DNA from: Conchocele bisecta
Taxonomy: Eukaryota > Mollusca > Bivalvia > Lucinida > Thyasiridae
Length of the DNA: 64,000 nucleotides
Direction of reading: 5' to 3'
Assembly (NCBI GenBank): GCA_029237695.1
Contig: CM055265.1
Location: 44,943,331-45,007,330, forward strand
The notes beneath the pieces were generated by a model, which saw nothing but the letters and a program-made list of their open reading frames with translations, did no database searches and had not been told where the DNA came from. Positions 11,762 to 24,400 of this stretch are shown here, one piece after another. Positions within the stretch are counted from its first letter, which is position 1, and every line of letters begins with the position of its first letter. The position numbers and the translations under genes were made by a program.

Positions 11762-12179
11762 ATCACTAGAAATCGTTCACAGGCTTAACTCTTTCTACCA
11801 TACAGACCATAAAGACAAAATGTGATAACGAGCCGACCAATCAGGATCTGCAGGATATGTCGGTATTGTTCAGGATCTACACTGTTTGTGTATGCATTTT
11901 AATTTTAACATGCAGAGGGCTTGCAACGAGCTGTCTTATCAAATTTTACACTGTTTGTGGACTGTTTCGGATTCTTTCACAGAATTAACCCTTTCCTGAT
12001 GAATGGAATAGTCTGAAAATTAACATTGAAGGGCCCATTCCCGTTAATTAGGGTTCAGTTGAATAAAACTAGTGTATATGGACCACCCATTGAGAAAAGG
12101 CACCTTAAAACTTTTGCAACAATTATAGATTACTATGTCCTCTTGCACAGTCACTCAGTAGGATTCAAATCTAATCATT
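11762..12179. repeat. Degenerate family C MITE material
   Basis: TTAACTCTTTCTACCATACAG, AATCAGGATCTGCAG and TTAACCCTTTCCTGATGAAT resemble broken family C pieces; no gene seen. Confidence 0.4.
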
Positions 12180-12930
12180 TATCTGGTGCCACTTAGCCTA
12201 CTTGAGTGACTGAATGGCGAACAGCGTAGCCCCTGATCAGACTGCACGGATGTGCAGGCTGATCTGGGGCTACGCTCGTCGCACACGTCATAAGGTACGC
12301 CACCCTTGTTTGAGAAAGGTGCCTTACAACATCTACAACAAGTACAGATCTCTTGCATAGACACTCGGTAGGATTCAAATCTAATCATTTTGCTGGTGCC
12401 ACTTAGCCTACATGAGTGACTGATTGGCGACCAGCGTAGCCCCTGATCAGACTGCACTGCTGTGCAGTTTGATCTGGGGCTATGCTGGTCGCACACGTCA
12501 TAAGGTACTCCACCCCTGTCTGAGAAAGGTGCCTTACAACATCTACAACAAGTACAGATCTCTTGCATAGACACTCGGTAGGATTCAAATCTAATCATTT
12601 TGCTGGTGCCACTTAGCCTACTTGAGTGACTGATTGGCGACCAGCGTAGCCCCTGATCAGACTGCACTGCTGTGCAGTTTGATCTGGGGCTATGCTGGTC
12701 GCACACGTCATGAGGTACTCCACCCCTGTCTGAGAAAGATGTCTTACAACATCAACATCAAGTATAGATATCTTGCATAGACACTCGGTAGGATTCAAAT
12801 CTAATCATTTTGCTGGTGCCACTTAGCCTACTTGAGTGACTGAATGGCGACCAGCGTAGCCCCTGATCAGACTGCACTGCTGTGCAGTCTGATCTGGGGC
12901 TATGCTGGTCGCACACGTCCTAAGGTACCT
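12180..12930. repeat. 210-bp tandem repeat, about 3.5 units
   Basis: Units recur at 210-bp spacing, each with CTTAGCCTACTTGAGTGACT, CAGCGTAGCCCCTGATCAGA, a hairpin around GCAC, and ACACTCGGTAGGATTCAAAT. It is an amplified family K hairpin; the 175-codon frame through it is a by-product of a period divisible by three. Confidence 0.85.
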
Positions 12931-13397
12931 ATTCTCATCCAGGGGTGTATATTCCACCCGGTGGATCTGCAGCCAATGATTGTGTATGGCAACGTTTCCT
13001 AATCCAGCTTCACGTCAGCACCAACAGCTTCAGATACGTTCGAGAAACCATCTTTACTGAAACGGAAAATGTTATAGGATACTTTCATCGTGTCAGGCAG
13101 TTAGGAAAAACTCCAACCACACATTTAGATTGAAACATTATCATTTTGAATTCTTTAAAAGAACACAATAAAAATTCCCGGTGCGATGCAGAATGTGAGA
13201 TTTGAATTCAGTTCCTGAGGAAGCAAGGCAGGCAACTGTTGTAATAATAATGACAGCCAGCTTTTAACATTAACTGTTTATTCATTTTATTTTATGTTAA
13301 TTGTATTTAATGTTACAACGTAGATCAGCCAGCATATTTGAGCTATTTGATCAGGCTCTACATGGCTTCCCAAATTTGGCAAATAAAAATGTACCAC
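12931..13397. other. No feature recognised
   Basis: No coding motif or in-window repeat seen. Confidence 0.4.
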
Positions 13398-13640
13398 TTA
13401 ACCCTTTCAACACCACAGACCTCTATAGAGACAATGTTTGCAAACAGTGCAGATCCAGATGAGCCGGCTCGTAACGAGCCGTCTCATCAGGATCTCCACT
13501 GTTTGTTAATAGTTATCAAATTTGAAAAAAATACCCTTTCTGAAGAATGGAATAGCCTGAAAATTTGAATGGACCAATGAAATAGCAAGAAACAGTGGCA
13601 TGGAACAGCCCATTAAGTTACTTGGTGTTGAAAGGGTTAA
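13398..13640. mobile_element. piggyBac-like MITE, family C
   Basis: TTAA|CCCTTTCAACACCAC left and GTGTTGAAAGGG|TTAA right; hairpin GAGCCGGCTCGTAACGAGCC in the middle. Confidence 0.85.
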
Positions 13641-13754
13641 GCAATGCTGTGGCAATTATATTTACACTTTGAATAGACAACTGAGATATGTAAGCAAGTT
13701 GTTTACTGTACACTAATTCAAATTTTCAAAAGCTTCTATGAGCTATCAGCTGTC

Positions 13755-13870
13755 AGAGTTTTGTTTGTTTTTTTTTGTTTTTTTTGTTTATTGGTGTTTA
13801 ACGGTCAATTAAGGCCGGGTCAATGGGTTTAGTACTAAATCCCATATATTACCTGTACAAGTACATGTAC
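13755..13870. repeat. SINE-like repeat head fragment
   Basis: TTTGTTTATTGGTGTTTAACG then AAGGCCGGGTCAATGGG, the head of the 29855 repeat, with a deletion. Confidence 0.55.
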
Positions 13871-14252
13871 ATGGTCAAGTACATGTATAAATCAGCTGTC
13901 AGAGAAAATGGACTTTAGAACACATGCCACTAGCATAATTCCTGATCAGCCTGCATAAATACTAGTCGCCATTCTGTCAATCAAACATTGTTCAAGACCA
14001 GAAATAAATGTTTGTGACAAGCCATGTAATTTTGTACCCAAGAAAACGTACAATATCTGATGAAAAGTATTAACAATATTTTCCGTAAATGACAGCAAAA
14101 GTTGACAAAATTTCCACAGCAAATGTAGAATAGAATTCCGCATATGCTATAAAAAGTTTGTCACCTCTTCAAAACACTTGGCTCCGTCTCATTTGATGAT
14201 CAAAATCTACGCTGGCCATACATGTCCTATATACCCATATATATATATACAG
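13871..14252. other. Relics of the CATGTGATTTTG hairpin family
   Basis: GACAAGCCATGTAATTTTGT (14020) and neighbouring blocks resemble those at 23450-23600 and 58605; no gene. Confidence 0.35.
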
Positions 14253-15264
14253 AGCTCCAGATAAGATATGTGTCTAAAGCGTACTACACCCCCTGGTTTT
14301 AAAATCATTGTGTATTTTACTTTTACAAATGGATTATTGATTTTCATCATTACTAAATTGGGAACAAATGATAACAAATTTAACAAGAGTGCCGCAAGTC
14401 ACAAAATACGCCCGTCGAATATGGGCCAGACAGCGAAGATGTAGAAATGTGAAGCTGTCACCAAGGCAAGAAATATTAATGAGAATTTGAAAGTCTATAG
14501 CATTATTTCTTCATCTCATTGTGCTAAACATGTATACTAATTAGGCAGAGATAGAAAAGTAGAGTGTAAAGTAGAAATGGTAGGGAATTGGATACAATAA
14601 TGTAGGAAAAATGGCTAAGTTAAAAAGGTGATATTTTTGTTAAAAAATATTTTTTCGACATAAAATCACCAAGGTGCACATCTTCAATATGTGTAGAAGA
14701 CGTGTGTATAGTTTCAGAACGATCGACTGAACAGTTTCGGAGGAGTTGTGTACACAAACTCTGTACCGTATATAGAAATATATAGAAATGTATAGAAAAA
14801 TGAAGAAAAAATGGCTAAATTAAAAAGGCGATATGTTTGTTCAAAAATATTTTTTCGGCATAAAAACACCAAGGTGCACATCTTCAATATGTGTAGAAGA
14901 CGTGTGTATAGTTTCAGATCGATCGACTGAACGGTTTCGGAGGAGTTGTGTACACGAACTATGCGCTTATTCTTCAGCCGCCCGCCCGCCCGCCGTGCGG
15001 TAAAACATAATACGTACCGTTTTTTAAAAATGGTTGTATAAAAATTCACTTATTTGAGCTGCAAAAAGCAAACAGTGTATTTTTGCAGCTCAACTAAAGT
15101 GAATTTTCAAATTTATGACAGTATTTTCACTACTCAATTTGAAAATTAATGTGTATTTTCACATTGCTGTGCGTATTGTGTATTCCTACTTTTGATAATC
15201 AGTGTGTACACAGCTAAAATAATTGCGTAAAATATGCCAATACGCACCTTATCTGGAGCCCTGT
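14253..15264. mobile_element. 1 kb element with AGAGCTCCAGATAAG ends, containing a nested repeat
   Basis: Left end AGAGCTCCAGATAAG and right end CTTATCTGGAGCCCT are inverted, flanked by TATA-rich sequence. Within it, 14384 to about 15003 looks inserted: it starts AACAAGAGTGCCGC, holds two 200-bp-spaced copies with CACCAAGGTGCACATCTTC, and ends in CCGCCCGCCCGCC. The right end lies about 7 bp from the DHODH stop. Confidence 0.65.
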
Positions 15265-15270
15265 ATATAC

Positions 15271-15434
15271 TTACACCAACAGTTCCTCTAGTTCCTGTTT
15301 GACCCTGGTTACTACTGGCAGCCCCTGATATGCCATGGCTGTGTATAACTGTACCAGGCTGGCTCCGGCGCGAATCTTCTCATAGGCATCCTGACCACAC
15401 GATATCCCACCAACCCCCACTATAGGTAACTTGC
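15271..15434 (-). CDS. DHODH: DHODH exon 8 (FMN phosphate loop; last exon recognised)
   Basis: Encodes [38 protein letters not shown] and KQELEELL, then V and TAA at 15271. The same bases read as TTGGT followed by a perfect GTAAGT donor (15274-15269), and human DHODH continues here for about 17 residues. Either the protein is short or a terminal exon lies further left or outside the window. A 1 kb repeat starts about 7 bp beyond the stop. Confidence 0.93.
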
Positions 15435-18400
15435 CTGCGAAACAAACCATAATTTGTGATAGTGAATTGCTACTATATCATGACAATCCAACAACAACAG
15501 GTATTCTAGCCGGAACAAGAGGCAATACTCGGACTATAATTATAATTCATCTGACCTTGACCTTGAGCATAGGGGCCACGACTATAGATTGAAAACATGG
15601 ATGATGATAAATAAGCATATGAAATTTCCAGCCTGTCAGTCGGTCGGTCGGTTACAACACTACAGATCTCAATCCTAATATGAGACATACCATGTGATTT
15701 TGTGCTAAGAACATGTGCGATTTTGTGCTAAGAACATGTGTGATTTTGTGCTAAGAACATGTGTGATTTTGTGCTAAGAACATGTGTGATTTTGTGCTAA
15801 GAACATGTGTGATTTTGTGCCTAAGAACATGTGCGATTTTAAAGTGCAAGAACATGTGTGATGTGCTAAGAAACTGTATTTTGTGCTAAGAACATGTGTG
15901 ATTTTGTGCTAAGAACATGCGATTTTGTCCTAAGAACAGTCGATTTTGTGCCTAAGAACATGTGCTTATAAGAACATGTGCTAAGAACATGTGTGATTTT
16001 GTGCCTAAGAACATGTGCGATTTTGTGCCTAAGAACATGTGCGATTTTGTGCTAAGAACATGTGCGATTTTGTGCTAAGAACATGTGCGATTTTGTGCTA
16101 AGAACATGTGCGATTTTGTGCTAAGAACATGTGCGATTTTGTGCTAAGAACATGTGCGATTTTGTGCTAAGAACATGTGCGATTTTGTGCTAAGAACATG
16201 TGTGATTTTAGTGCTAAGAACAATGTGCGATTTTGTGCAAGAACATGCGATAATGTGCGATTTTTGACATGCGATTTGGCTAAGAACATGTGCGAATGTG
16301 CTAAGAACATGTGCATTTTGCTAAGAACATGTATTTTGTGCTAAGAACATGTGCAATTTTGTGCTAAGAACATGTGCGATTTTGTGCTAAGAACATGTGC
16401 GATTTTGTATGAAACATATTTACAGAAACTGTGATAATTTTTTGCTGACATCATTTATGGTAAATATCGTACATTTTGTAAATAGTTTTCATGAGATATT
16501 ACACATGTTCTCAAGTACAAAATCACATAGCGTGTCTCATATATGTAATCATATCAGTGTAGACCCAGATGAGATGGCTGTAGTGAGCCGGTCTTATCAG
16601 GATCTGTAGCCTATTTCACCAACATTGCAAAGTATACTTTTCTAGCGAAATATTAAATTTTATGATAAATTTATTAATTTTTAGCCAGGTTTTTTAAAAA
16701 AAAATCCAGGCTATTGAATTGGCGAAAGGCGGGCGGGCGGGCGGCGGGCGGGCGAGCGGCGTCCACAATCAATGTTAAGTTTTCGTGTTTCAGTCCATTT
16801 CTTTGTTACTGTACCACCTAGGACCACCAAACTTTCACAGTTTCATAATCAAGGGGTGCCCACCACATATCACTATCCAACATGTTACTTCTTTTTTAAT
16901 TTCACCCATTTTTTCCGCGCAGTCAACTTAGCCATTTTCAATGTTAAGTTTTCGCGTTTTCAATGTTAAGTTTTCGTGTTTAAGTCCATTTCTTTGGTAC
17001 TGTACCACCTAGGACCACCAAACTTTCACAGCTTCATAATCAAGGGGTGCCCACCACATATCACTATGCAACATGTTACTTTTTTTTTAAATTGACCCAT
17101 TTTTTCCGCGCAGTTGACTTAGCCATTTTCAATGTTAAGTTTTCGCGTTTACAATGTTAAGTTTTCGTGTTTAAGTCCATTTCTTTGGTACCTTACCACC
17201 TAGGACCACCAAACTTTCACAGCTTCATAACCAAGGGGTGCCTACCACATACAACTATCCAACATGTGACCATTTTTTTACCTTCACCTATTATTTCTAC
17301 GTAATTGACTTAGCCATTTTCAACGTTAACTTTTTAACGTACGTCTGGTTAAATGTTTTGGTTAAAACTTTTTCGTTATAATATATCTCTGCAACTGCTT
17401 CGCCCATTACCTTGAAACTTCACATGGGTGTTTATCATCGTCCATATTTTCATTCTAACCCCCAAACGTGCGGCCCCTGTGATCAATGTCAAGGTCAAAT
17501 TACTTTGAATTTATTTGTTAAAGTTTTTTCGTGTACTATATCTCTGCAACTGCTTCACCCATTACCTTGATACTTCACATGGGTGTTTATCATCATTGTC
17601 GCACCCGCTTGTGGAAAGCGCGATATCATCGGCATTTTGACATACGTCCGTCCGTCCGTCCGTCCGTCCATACGTCCGAGTGTCCGGTTAAAGTTTTTTC
17701 GTTAAAATTTTTCCATCTACTATATCTATTTTTTTAGTGTCCATGCCTCGCCCCAAGGCGCGACATGCAGGCCACGGCCATCTAGTCTACAAAAAGTGGG
17801 TATAATTATGTTATCCAAGTGTCCATGCTTGGAAAAAACCTGGCCTTCGTGGCTTTGCCTCGTTTCTTGTTATTATACTGAATTTATTACATTATCACAG
17901 CCATTTTGGCTGTGATAATGTAATAAATGCGGTATAATAATTCTTCATACTTTTAATCATCAAATATATGCAGTTGTTAGTTTTATATGAAATAATGCAT
18001 TTCAGGAAAAATAAATGATTATTCCCTCAAAGTATACTTTGCTAGAAATGTATACTTTGCAATGTTGGTGAAATAGACTACTGAACTGTTTGTGAATATT
18101 CTCTGATCTCTTGTGTATATAATTTATATAACATTCCCCCTTTTCTGATAAATGAAATAATCTGAAACTTAACATGAAAGAGTGCATTCCACTTACTTCA
18201 GGATGAAACGGTTAGGGCCTACAATGAAATTACCTTTTGTTAGCCGGTACATATCCCTAACCATGTCCGTGGACAGAGATTTCAGTGGCTCCCCACTCAG
18301 GCCTCCCGTCTCTGATTTATGTTTGCTTTTCAGCGTGTCTGGACGACTGACGGTAGTGTTAGACACGATTAAACCATCCACACGATCCTGAAAATATCCA

Positions 18401-21400
18401 GACCAGAACACTGATGGATGTACCCCTATGAAACATTAACCCTTTCAACACCACAGGCCTGTATAGTGGTATTGGCAAATAGTGTAGATCCAGATGAGCC
18501 GGCTCGTGACAAGCCGTCTCATCAGGATCTGCACTTTTTGCAAGTAATTTTCACATTTTTGAGAACAAAAACACCCCTTTTTCATAAATGTACTAGTCTG
18601 AAAATAATTTTGTAATGATTGGATTGGTCTTAAAATTAACATATACAAATTCATTCCAGTTACTTAGGGGTGAAAGGGTTAAGGCAAAAACTATGAATAA
18701 CGAACATATGAAGTTTCAAGCCAATCTGACTTACGGTTACAGAGACAGTGGTTAGCTGAAACCTTTAACACAAATTTTGACAAAAACTTTCAAACAAAAG
18801 TCATTGGACCTTGACCTTGGGATATCATATGTGGTGGCAAATTGATTGAAAATGATCGCCGACATAGTAGGACTGTAATCACATCTATAAATTTTGATAA
18901 CACAATGTCTGATCAATGACATGAAGATTATTTTAGTGCGACAGATGTAAATCATTGTCATGCGTATTAGGCTGATATCATGTGCATACAAGCTCTATTA
19001 TACCTACATATATTATACATACACTTTACATGGTTCTACCTAGACGCAGACCTAGAACAAAATGACAAGCACAGTAGTGAAGTTCAATATATTTAAAGGT
19101 ACATTCCCACTCAGTAGTTACAAAATGTTATTTATATTAGAGACATCATCCGAGACATTTTCTGGCAAAATAAACATTCATTCGCCATTACCCCACGTAT
19201 TGATTGGCATTATTATACATTTTATATCAGACGTAAATTTTCACACTGATATCAGGGGCAATAACTGTGTTTCCTTAAAATATTAACGGACATTACTATT
19301 TATCCTCTGTATTTATTTTTTGATGTGCAATAATCATACTTGATAATCTGTTGAAAATATTATTTTTTCAGGTGACACATTTAATTAGTAGAAATAATTA
19401 AAAAATATTATACCTCATTTGCATATGAAAATAGCCCGATACCACCACGCGTCATTATCATTAAAATAAATATTAATAAATGATTATATCTGTATAGCGG
19501 GCAATCTTTAGAACTGGTGAAATAGTGACACAATTATACACTTATTTAATTCCTATAAAGAATATTCTGTGCCTACTGAGTGGGCATATACCTTTAAATT
19601 ATGAGGGGATATGCACAGTGGTGTGGACAATAGTTAGTATTATATTATGAAAGAAATTGTCATAATTCTGCTATTAAAGCATTTATCATTAAGTTAAGCA
19701 ATGTCTCATTTTGAGCAGCTCAAATATCAACTGGTTGGGTTTGAATTTATACAACAAGAGTTGTCAGAAGACAACGAAGCGTTCCACATGGTGCTGGTCT
19801 AGAACATCAGGTAGATATGGTGAAACAGATTGAATCATGAACACATACCATTCGAACACAGACAGACGGATGGACGGACTCTGACACCACCTGGGGTATT
19901 GCATAAACTGGAAAATGAACTGCGATTTAATAGATAAGAATTGCTAACTACAATGTTTACAAACCTGACGTAGAACAACCTCCGAGATATCTTGTTTATC
20001 CTTATCTGACAGGTCTGGAGCTATTTTCACCAATAAAGGAGGTGCTTTGGACAATTTCTTTCTTTCTGTGTGAACCTGTAAATTAGTACATCCGAGTACA
20101 TGTCAGCAGTTGCAACACAGTATACAGTATATGTCTAGTTAACCCTTTGAACCCGAAAGCCCGCTATAGCATTTTATGCAAACAGTGCAGATCCAGATGA
20201 GACGGCTCGTAACGAGCCGTCTCATCAGGATCTGCACTTTTTTAAAGTAATTTTCATATTTTTGAGAACACCCCGTTTTCACAAATGGACTAGTCTGAAA
20301 ATCATTTTGTGATGATTGGATTGGCTGCAAAATTAACATATCAAAATCCATTCCAGTTACTTAGGGGTGAAAGGATCAAATAATGATTGACAAGAACTTA
20401 GCATTCAATTAGGTGGATTGATCGATTGATTAATTGACTGACTGATGTATTGGGGTTCAACAGTAAGGTCACATACAGACACAAATGTACCTGTACAAGA
20501 GGAATGCCATGTGTTCAGCACTGAAATTACAATAAAAAAACTTTCAGCACTGAAAACAGTATCCTGATCCGGTACCAGGCACCCAGATTACATCAATTAT
20601 GTGGAAGAATACCATTTTATGCTTTAGGTGGAAAGTAACAAATTAAGGCCAGAGTCTAAGGTTACTGATCAGGGTCTGCACTTGTCGCCATTCAGTCACT
20701 GGGAAACGCTAGTCATGTTTTAACAACCACTTTAACATGGTGTACATGTCTACTAGTAGATCAAAAGCTTGACTGGTCACGAATTTCATCAGCACCAAGT
20801 TGCCTGAAATTACCTTTTTCAAAATGTGAAGGAGAATTTTACAGGTCTTAATTATATAGTGGGAACAAACGCCTTGAAATATTGTCACTCACAGACCTTA
20901 CCTTGGCTATCAATTCCTCGAGTTGTTCTTTCCCCTGCATATCCCTGAGGCCCGGTGTGTTTGGACTAGACACATTTATCACAAGGTAGTCCGCTAAGCC
21001 ACCAAATGTCCGCACACCCTGCACATAATCCCCCACTGGCGAGTTTGATGTCTTATTTTTACCCAGGTTCACTCCCATAATTCCACTCTCTGTAAACATT
21101 GGAAAATATCTACTGAAAATGAGAAAATATTACAGCCAACATACAAGTGATCAATGCAACACTGTACAGGAAATCTGGAATTTGAACAAGTACAGCTGAA
21201 CAATTGAAACAAATACATTTTCCATACTTATACATGTATATGTATTTATTCATAAAAATAATTAAACTACATACAGTTCTAAAATGATAGATGTACATAT
21301 TTACTTTAGCAACCAAACAGAGACCACTGACTGTCCAAGGTTTCAAGTCCATAGCCGATACAGATGAGGCATAACCAGTATGATTTCTAGTTATATACAG

Positions 21401-24400
21401 CAAAACTTGGGGAAATTTTGTTTTTCACCTGTCCTTTCTATTTTATTTTCCCATTTAAAAGAACAACAAGGGGAAGCAATTAGCCAGATGTAGGCTATTA
21501 TTGCAGTCTGTGATTCTTAATGACAATTTAACACAAACATGTATTGAAACAGAGTATTGTACATGTAATTTCCAATAACCAATATAATACATATTACTTC
21601 AATAGTCACTCTTTTTACTAAATTTTCGAACACATGGTCATTATCCAAATAGTTAGAAACTGTATTGGCAGTGACAGTCCTATGTGACGTTCATATTGAA
21701 GCCGTCAACCGAATGTTAGAGCCTAAGCTCTCGCAACCAGGTGGTGAAAAGTTTAATTAATATAGTGACTATAGAAATAATATACTATAGGAATGAATGG
21801 CCTTTTTGTGGAATTTATCGGGGTATAAACTTGGAAAAGTCGCGGGAATACTGGACGAAGGCCGGAAGGCCTCGTCCAGTATTCCCGCGACTTTTCCAAG
21901 TTTATATCCCCGATAAATTCCACAAAAAGGCCATTCATTCTTTATAATTCCAGCATTTGAAATAAATTCATCAAGAAAATGTGTTTATCTTCCGTTTTCT
22001 TAAGACTTATTTTAACTGCGCCTGACGGTTACGGAAAGTAGTTCGGCATGGAGTTTACTGGGATATAAATTTTGGACAGAGACTTGCTACGGACCAATCA
22101 AATGTTAGGGAATTGTGTAAATATTTTTGTGCTGGAATTATTATACATGGACATGTGTATTTGTAAAAACAAATGAAAACAATAAACATTTGGGAGAGAT
22201 TGCACCTGCTTGTTGGAGAAATTGAACATGATAAATGCTTTAATATTGTTTTGCTGATGAACGATTAAACTAACAGATAAAACTGTGCAAATATTAAAAA
22301 CGACATTAGATTTGCCTGATGATCATCACACAGAGCTACGGTAGTCAATTTCCTACCACATCTACACCATAGTAATTTGCATACACCAGATATACATACT
22401 GGCGCTCACTACCAAGTTAGTAGTAGAATAAATGGACGCAAGCACACTACTTAACTTTGTGCACTGTTGGTATAGTGTCTGGATCTAGCGTATCCGTCCA
22501 CATATTAATGTTTAACATATTCCGCTCTTCGGCCATATGTGGAAATCGAACAACCTCTACAAACATTGAACAATTCTGTTACAATGCGGCAACCTGTCTA
22601 TCAACATCATGTACACTTCACAACAACGATCAGCTAAAACTGAGCTTATTTGAGACTGGAGAAATGGGGCTTATAGCCCTTGCGACCAGTGCAGACCCAA
22701 ATCAGACTGCGCATCTGATCAGGGTCTGCACTATTCGCCATTCAGTCACTGAAACACCTTTCATGCTTCTGGCAAACAGCATACTGTCCAATACTTGTTG
22801 AACGAATGTGATGGCAGGCCAGATACATGTACTAGACTGACCAGAAATGTTATAAGCCCCATTTCCTCAGTCACAGCCACATTTTATTCTGACCAGTGTA
22901 GATTTTCATGAGCCTACACAGCCTGTAGCCGATTTCACCAAAATTGCAAAGTATACTTGCTAAGTACACTTTGAGGGAGAAATAATCAATTTAATAATAA
23001 TTTATTAATTTTATTTATTTATTTTATTTAATGAAATAAAATATTTTCGGATCAAATTATTTTCCTCAATTTATTACATTATCACAGTATAATAATTCTG
23101 CAAACTGTTAATCATCAAATATATATGCAGTCATTAGTTCTATATGAAATAATGCATTTCTGGGAACACATAAATGATTACTCCCTCAAAATATACTAGT
23201 ACTTAGCTAGATAAGTATGCTTTGCAATTTTGGTGAAATCGGCTACAGATATTAAACTGCACATGCTTGGCTGGGTCTTCACCGTCAATAAGCTTGTTCT
23301 TTTAGTTAGATTGTGGTCCATATTATGTTTGGTTTTCAAGTTACATGCACATTTGGTACCATATGCAATATTCCTATATCAGTTATTGATGGACATAAAT
23401 TGAACAGAAACAACTGTTGAGCTCACACATGTTTCGAGGTATGTACACATTTGAGACATGCCATGTGATTTAGGACTTTAGAAGATGTACGGTATTTCAT
23501 GAAAAATATGTACGATATTTTCCGTAAATGAAGTCAACAGCTGAAAAAATGTTCAGAGAAAATGCAGGATAGAATTCTGCATTTGCTATGAAAATTGTCA
23601 ACTTTCGATGTCAATTACGAACATACAGTCGAACCTCTCTGAACCAGACAAAGAGAAATGTTAGTTTTGCTCAATACTCATTGGGTTCATTGCCATTTAT
23701 CTCTGTCAGATGATAATGTCTGTTCGTGATCGCAAAGAACACATGTGTGTCGGGAGGTAGTCATCTGTATGTTCGACAGTGAAACCTCTCTAAACCAGAC
23801 ACCCTGGACACCTCTAGAGAGTTTGTTTGTTTGTTTGTTTATTAGTGTTTCCGGTTTAGAGAGATTCCACTGTATAGTAAATTCTGTAAATAGTTTTGAT
23901 GAAATATCACACATCTTATTAGGTACAAAATCACATGGCTCGCCTCATTATATATATGCAGGGATTGACACAGGCAGGTGTCCAGTGGTTTGAGGCCATC
24001 CGTTGTTCAGAAGATCACTTGAATTTCCAAGTCGAGTACAGCCAGAGATCTATTGGACAACCAAAAAGCCTATTATGCATGTATACCTGTGGACCAGTAG
24101 CCGATTTCATCAAAATTGCAAAGTATACTTTCCTAGCAAAGTATACTTTGAGGGAGACTTCATGTATTGACTGTTTCATATGTATCTATATCATGTACAT
24201 GTGAACACCTAACTAGCTACTGATATACGATCTGCTTCCTGTGTGTAAAAGTTCACAATTAACCATGCACAAAGATACAAAACAACATCTTCATGTATCG
24301 ACTGTTTCATATGTATCTATATCATGTACATGTATATATGTTCATTTTTGTTTCACATTTCATTTCTGTAACATGTTCATGTTGTAATCTCCGAAAGGGG

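Noticed and set aside
12179..12706. 175-codon open frame with internal repeats rich in Cys
   Set aside because: It is the 210-bp tandem array read through; 210 is divisible by three, so one open unit gives a long frame. The units are non-coding hairpins seen dispersed elsewhere.
1..15260. Search for the missing last DHODH exon (GADH-type end)
   Set aside because: I scanned the plus strand for the complement of an AIGAD-type codon string and found no convincing match; it may be diverged or outside the window.
15686..16412. CRISPR-like regular repeats
   Set aside because: Units are contiguous 23-bp copies with no unique spacers, in a eukaryotic intron; it is a minisatellite.
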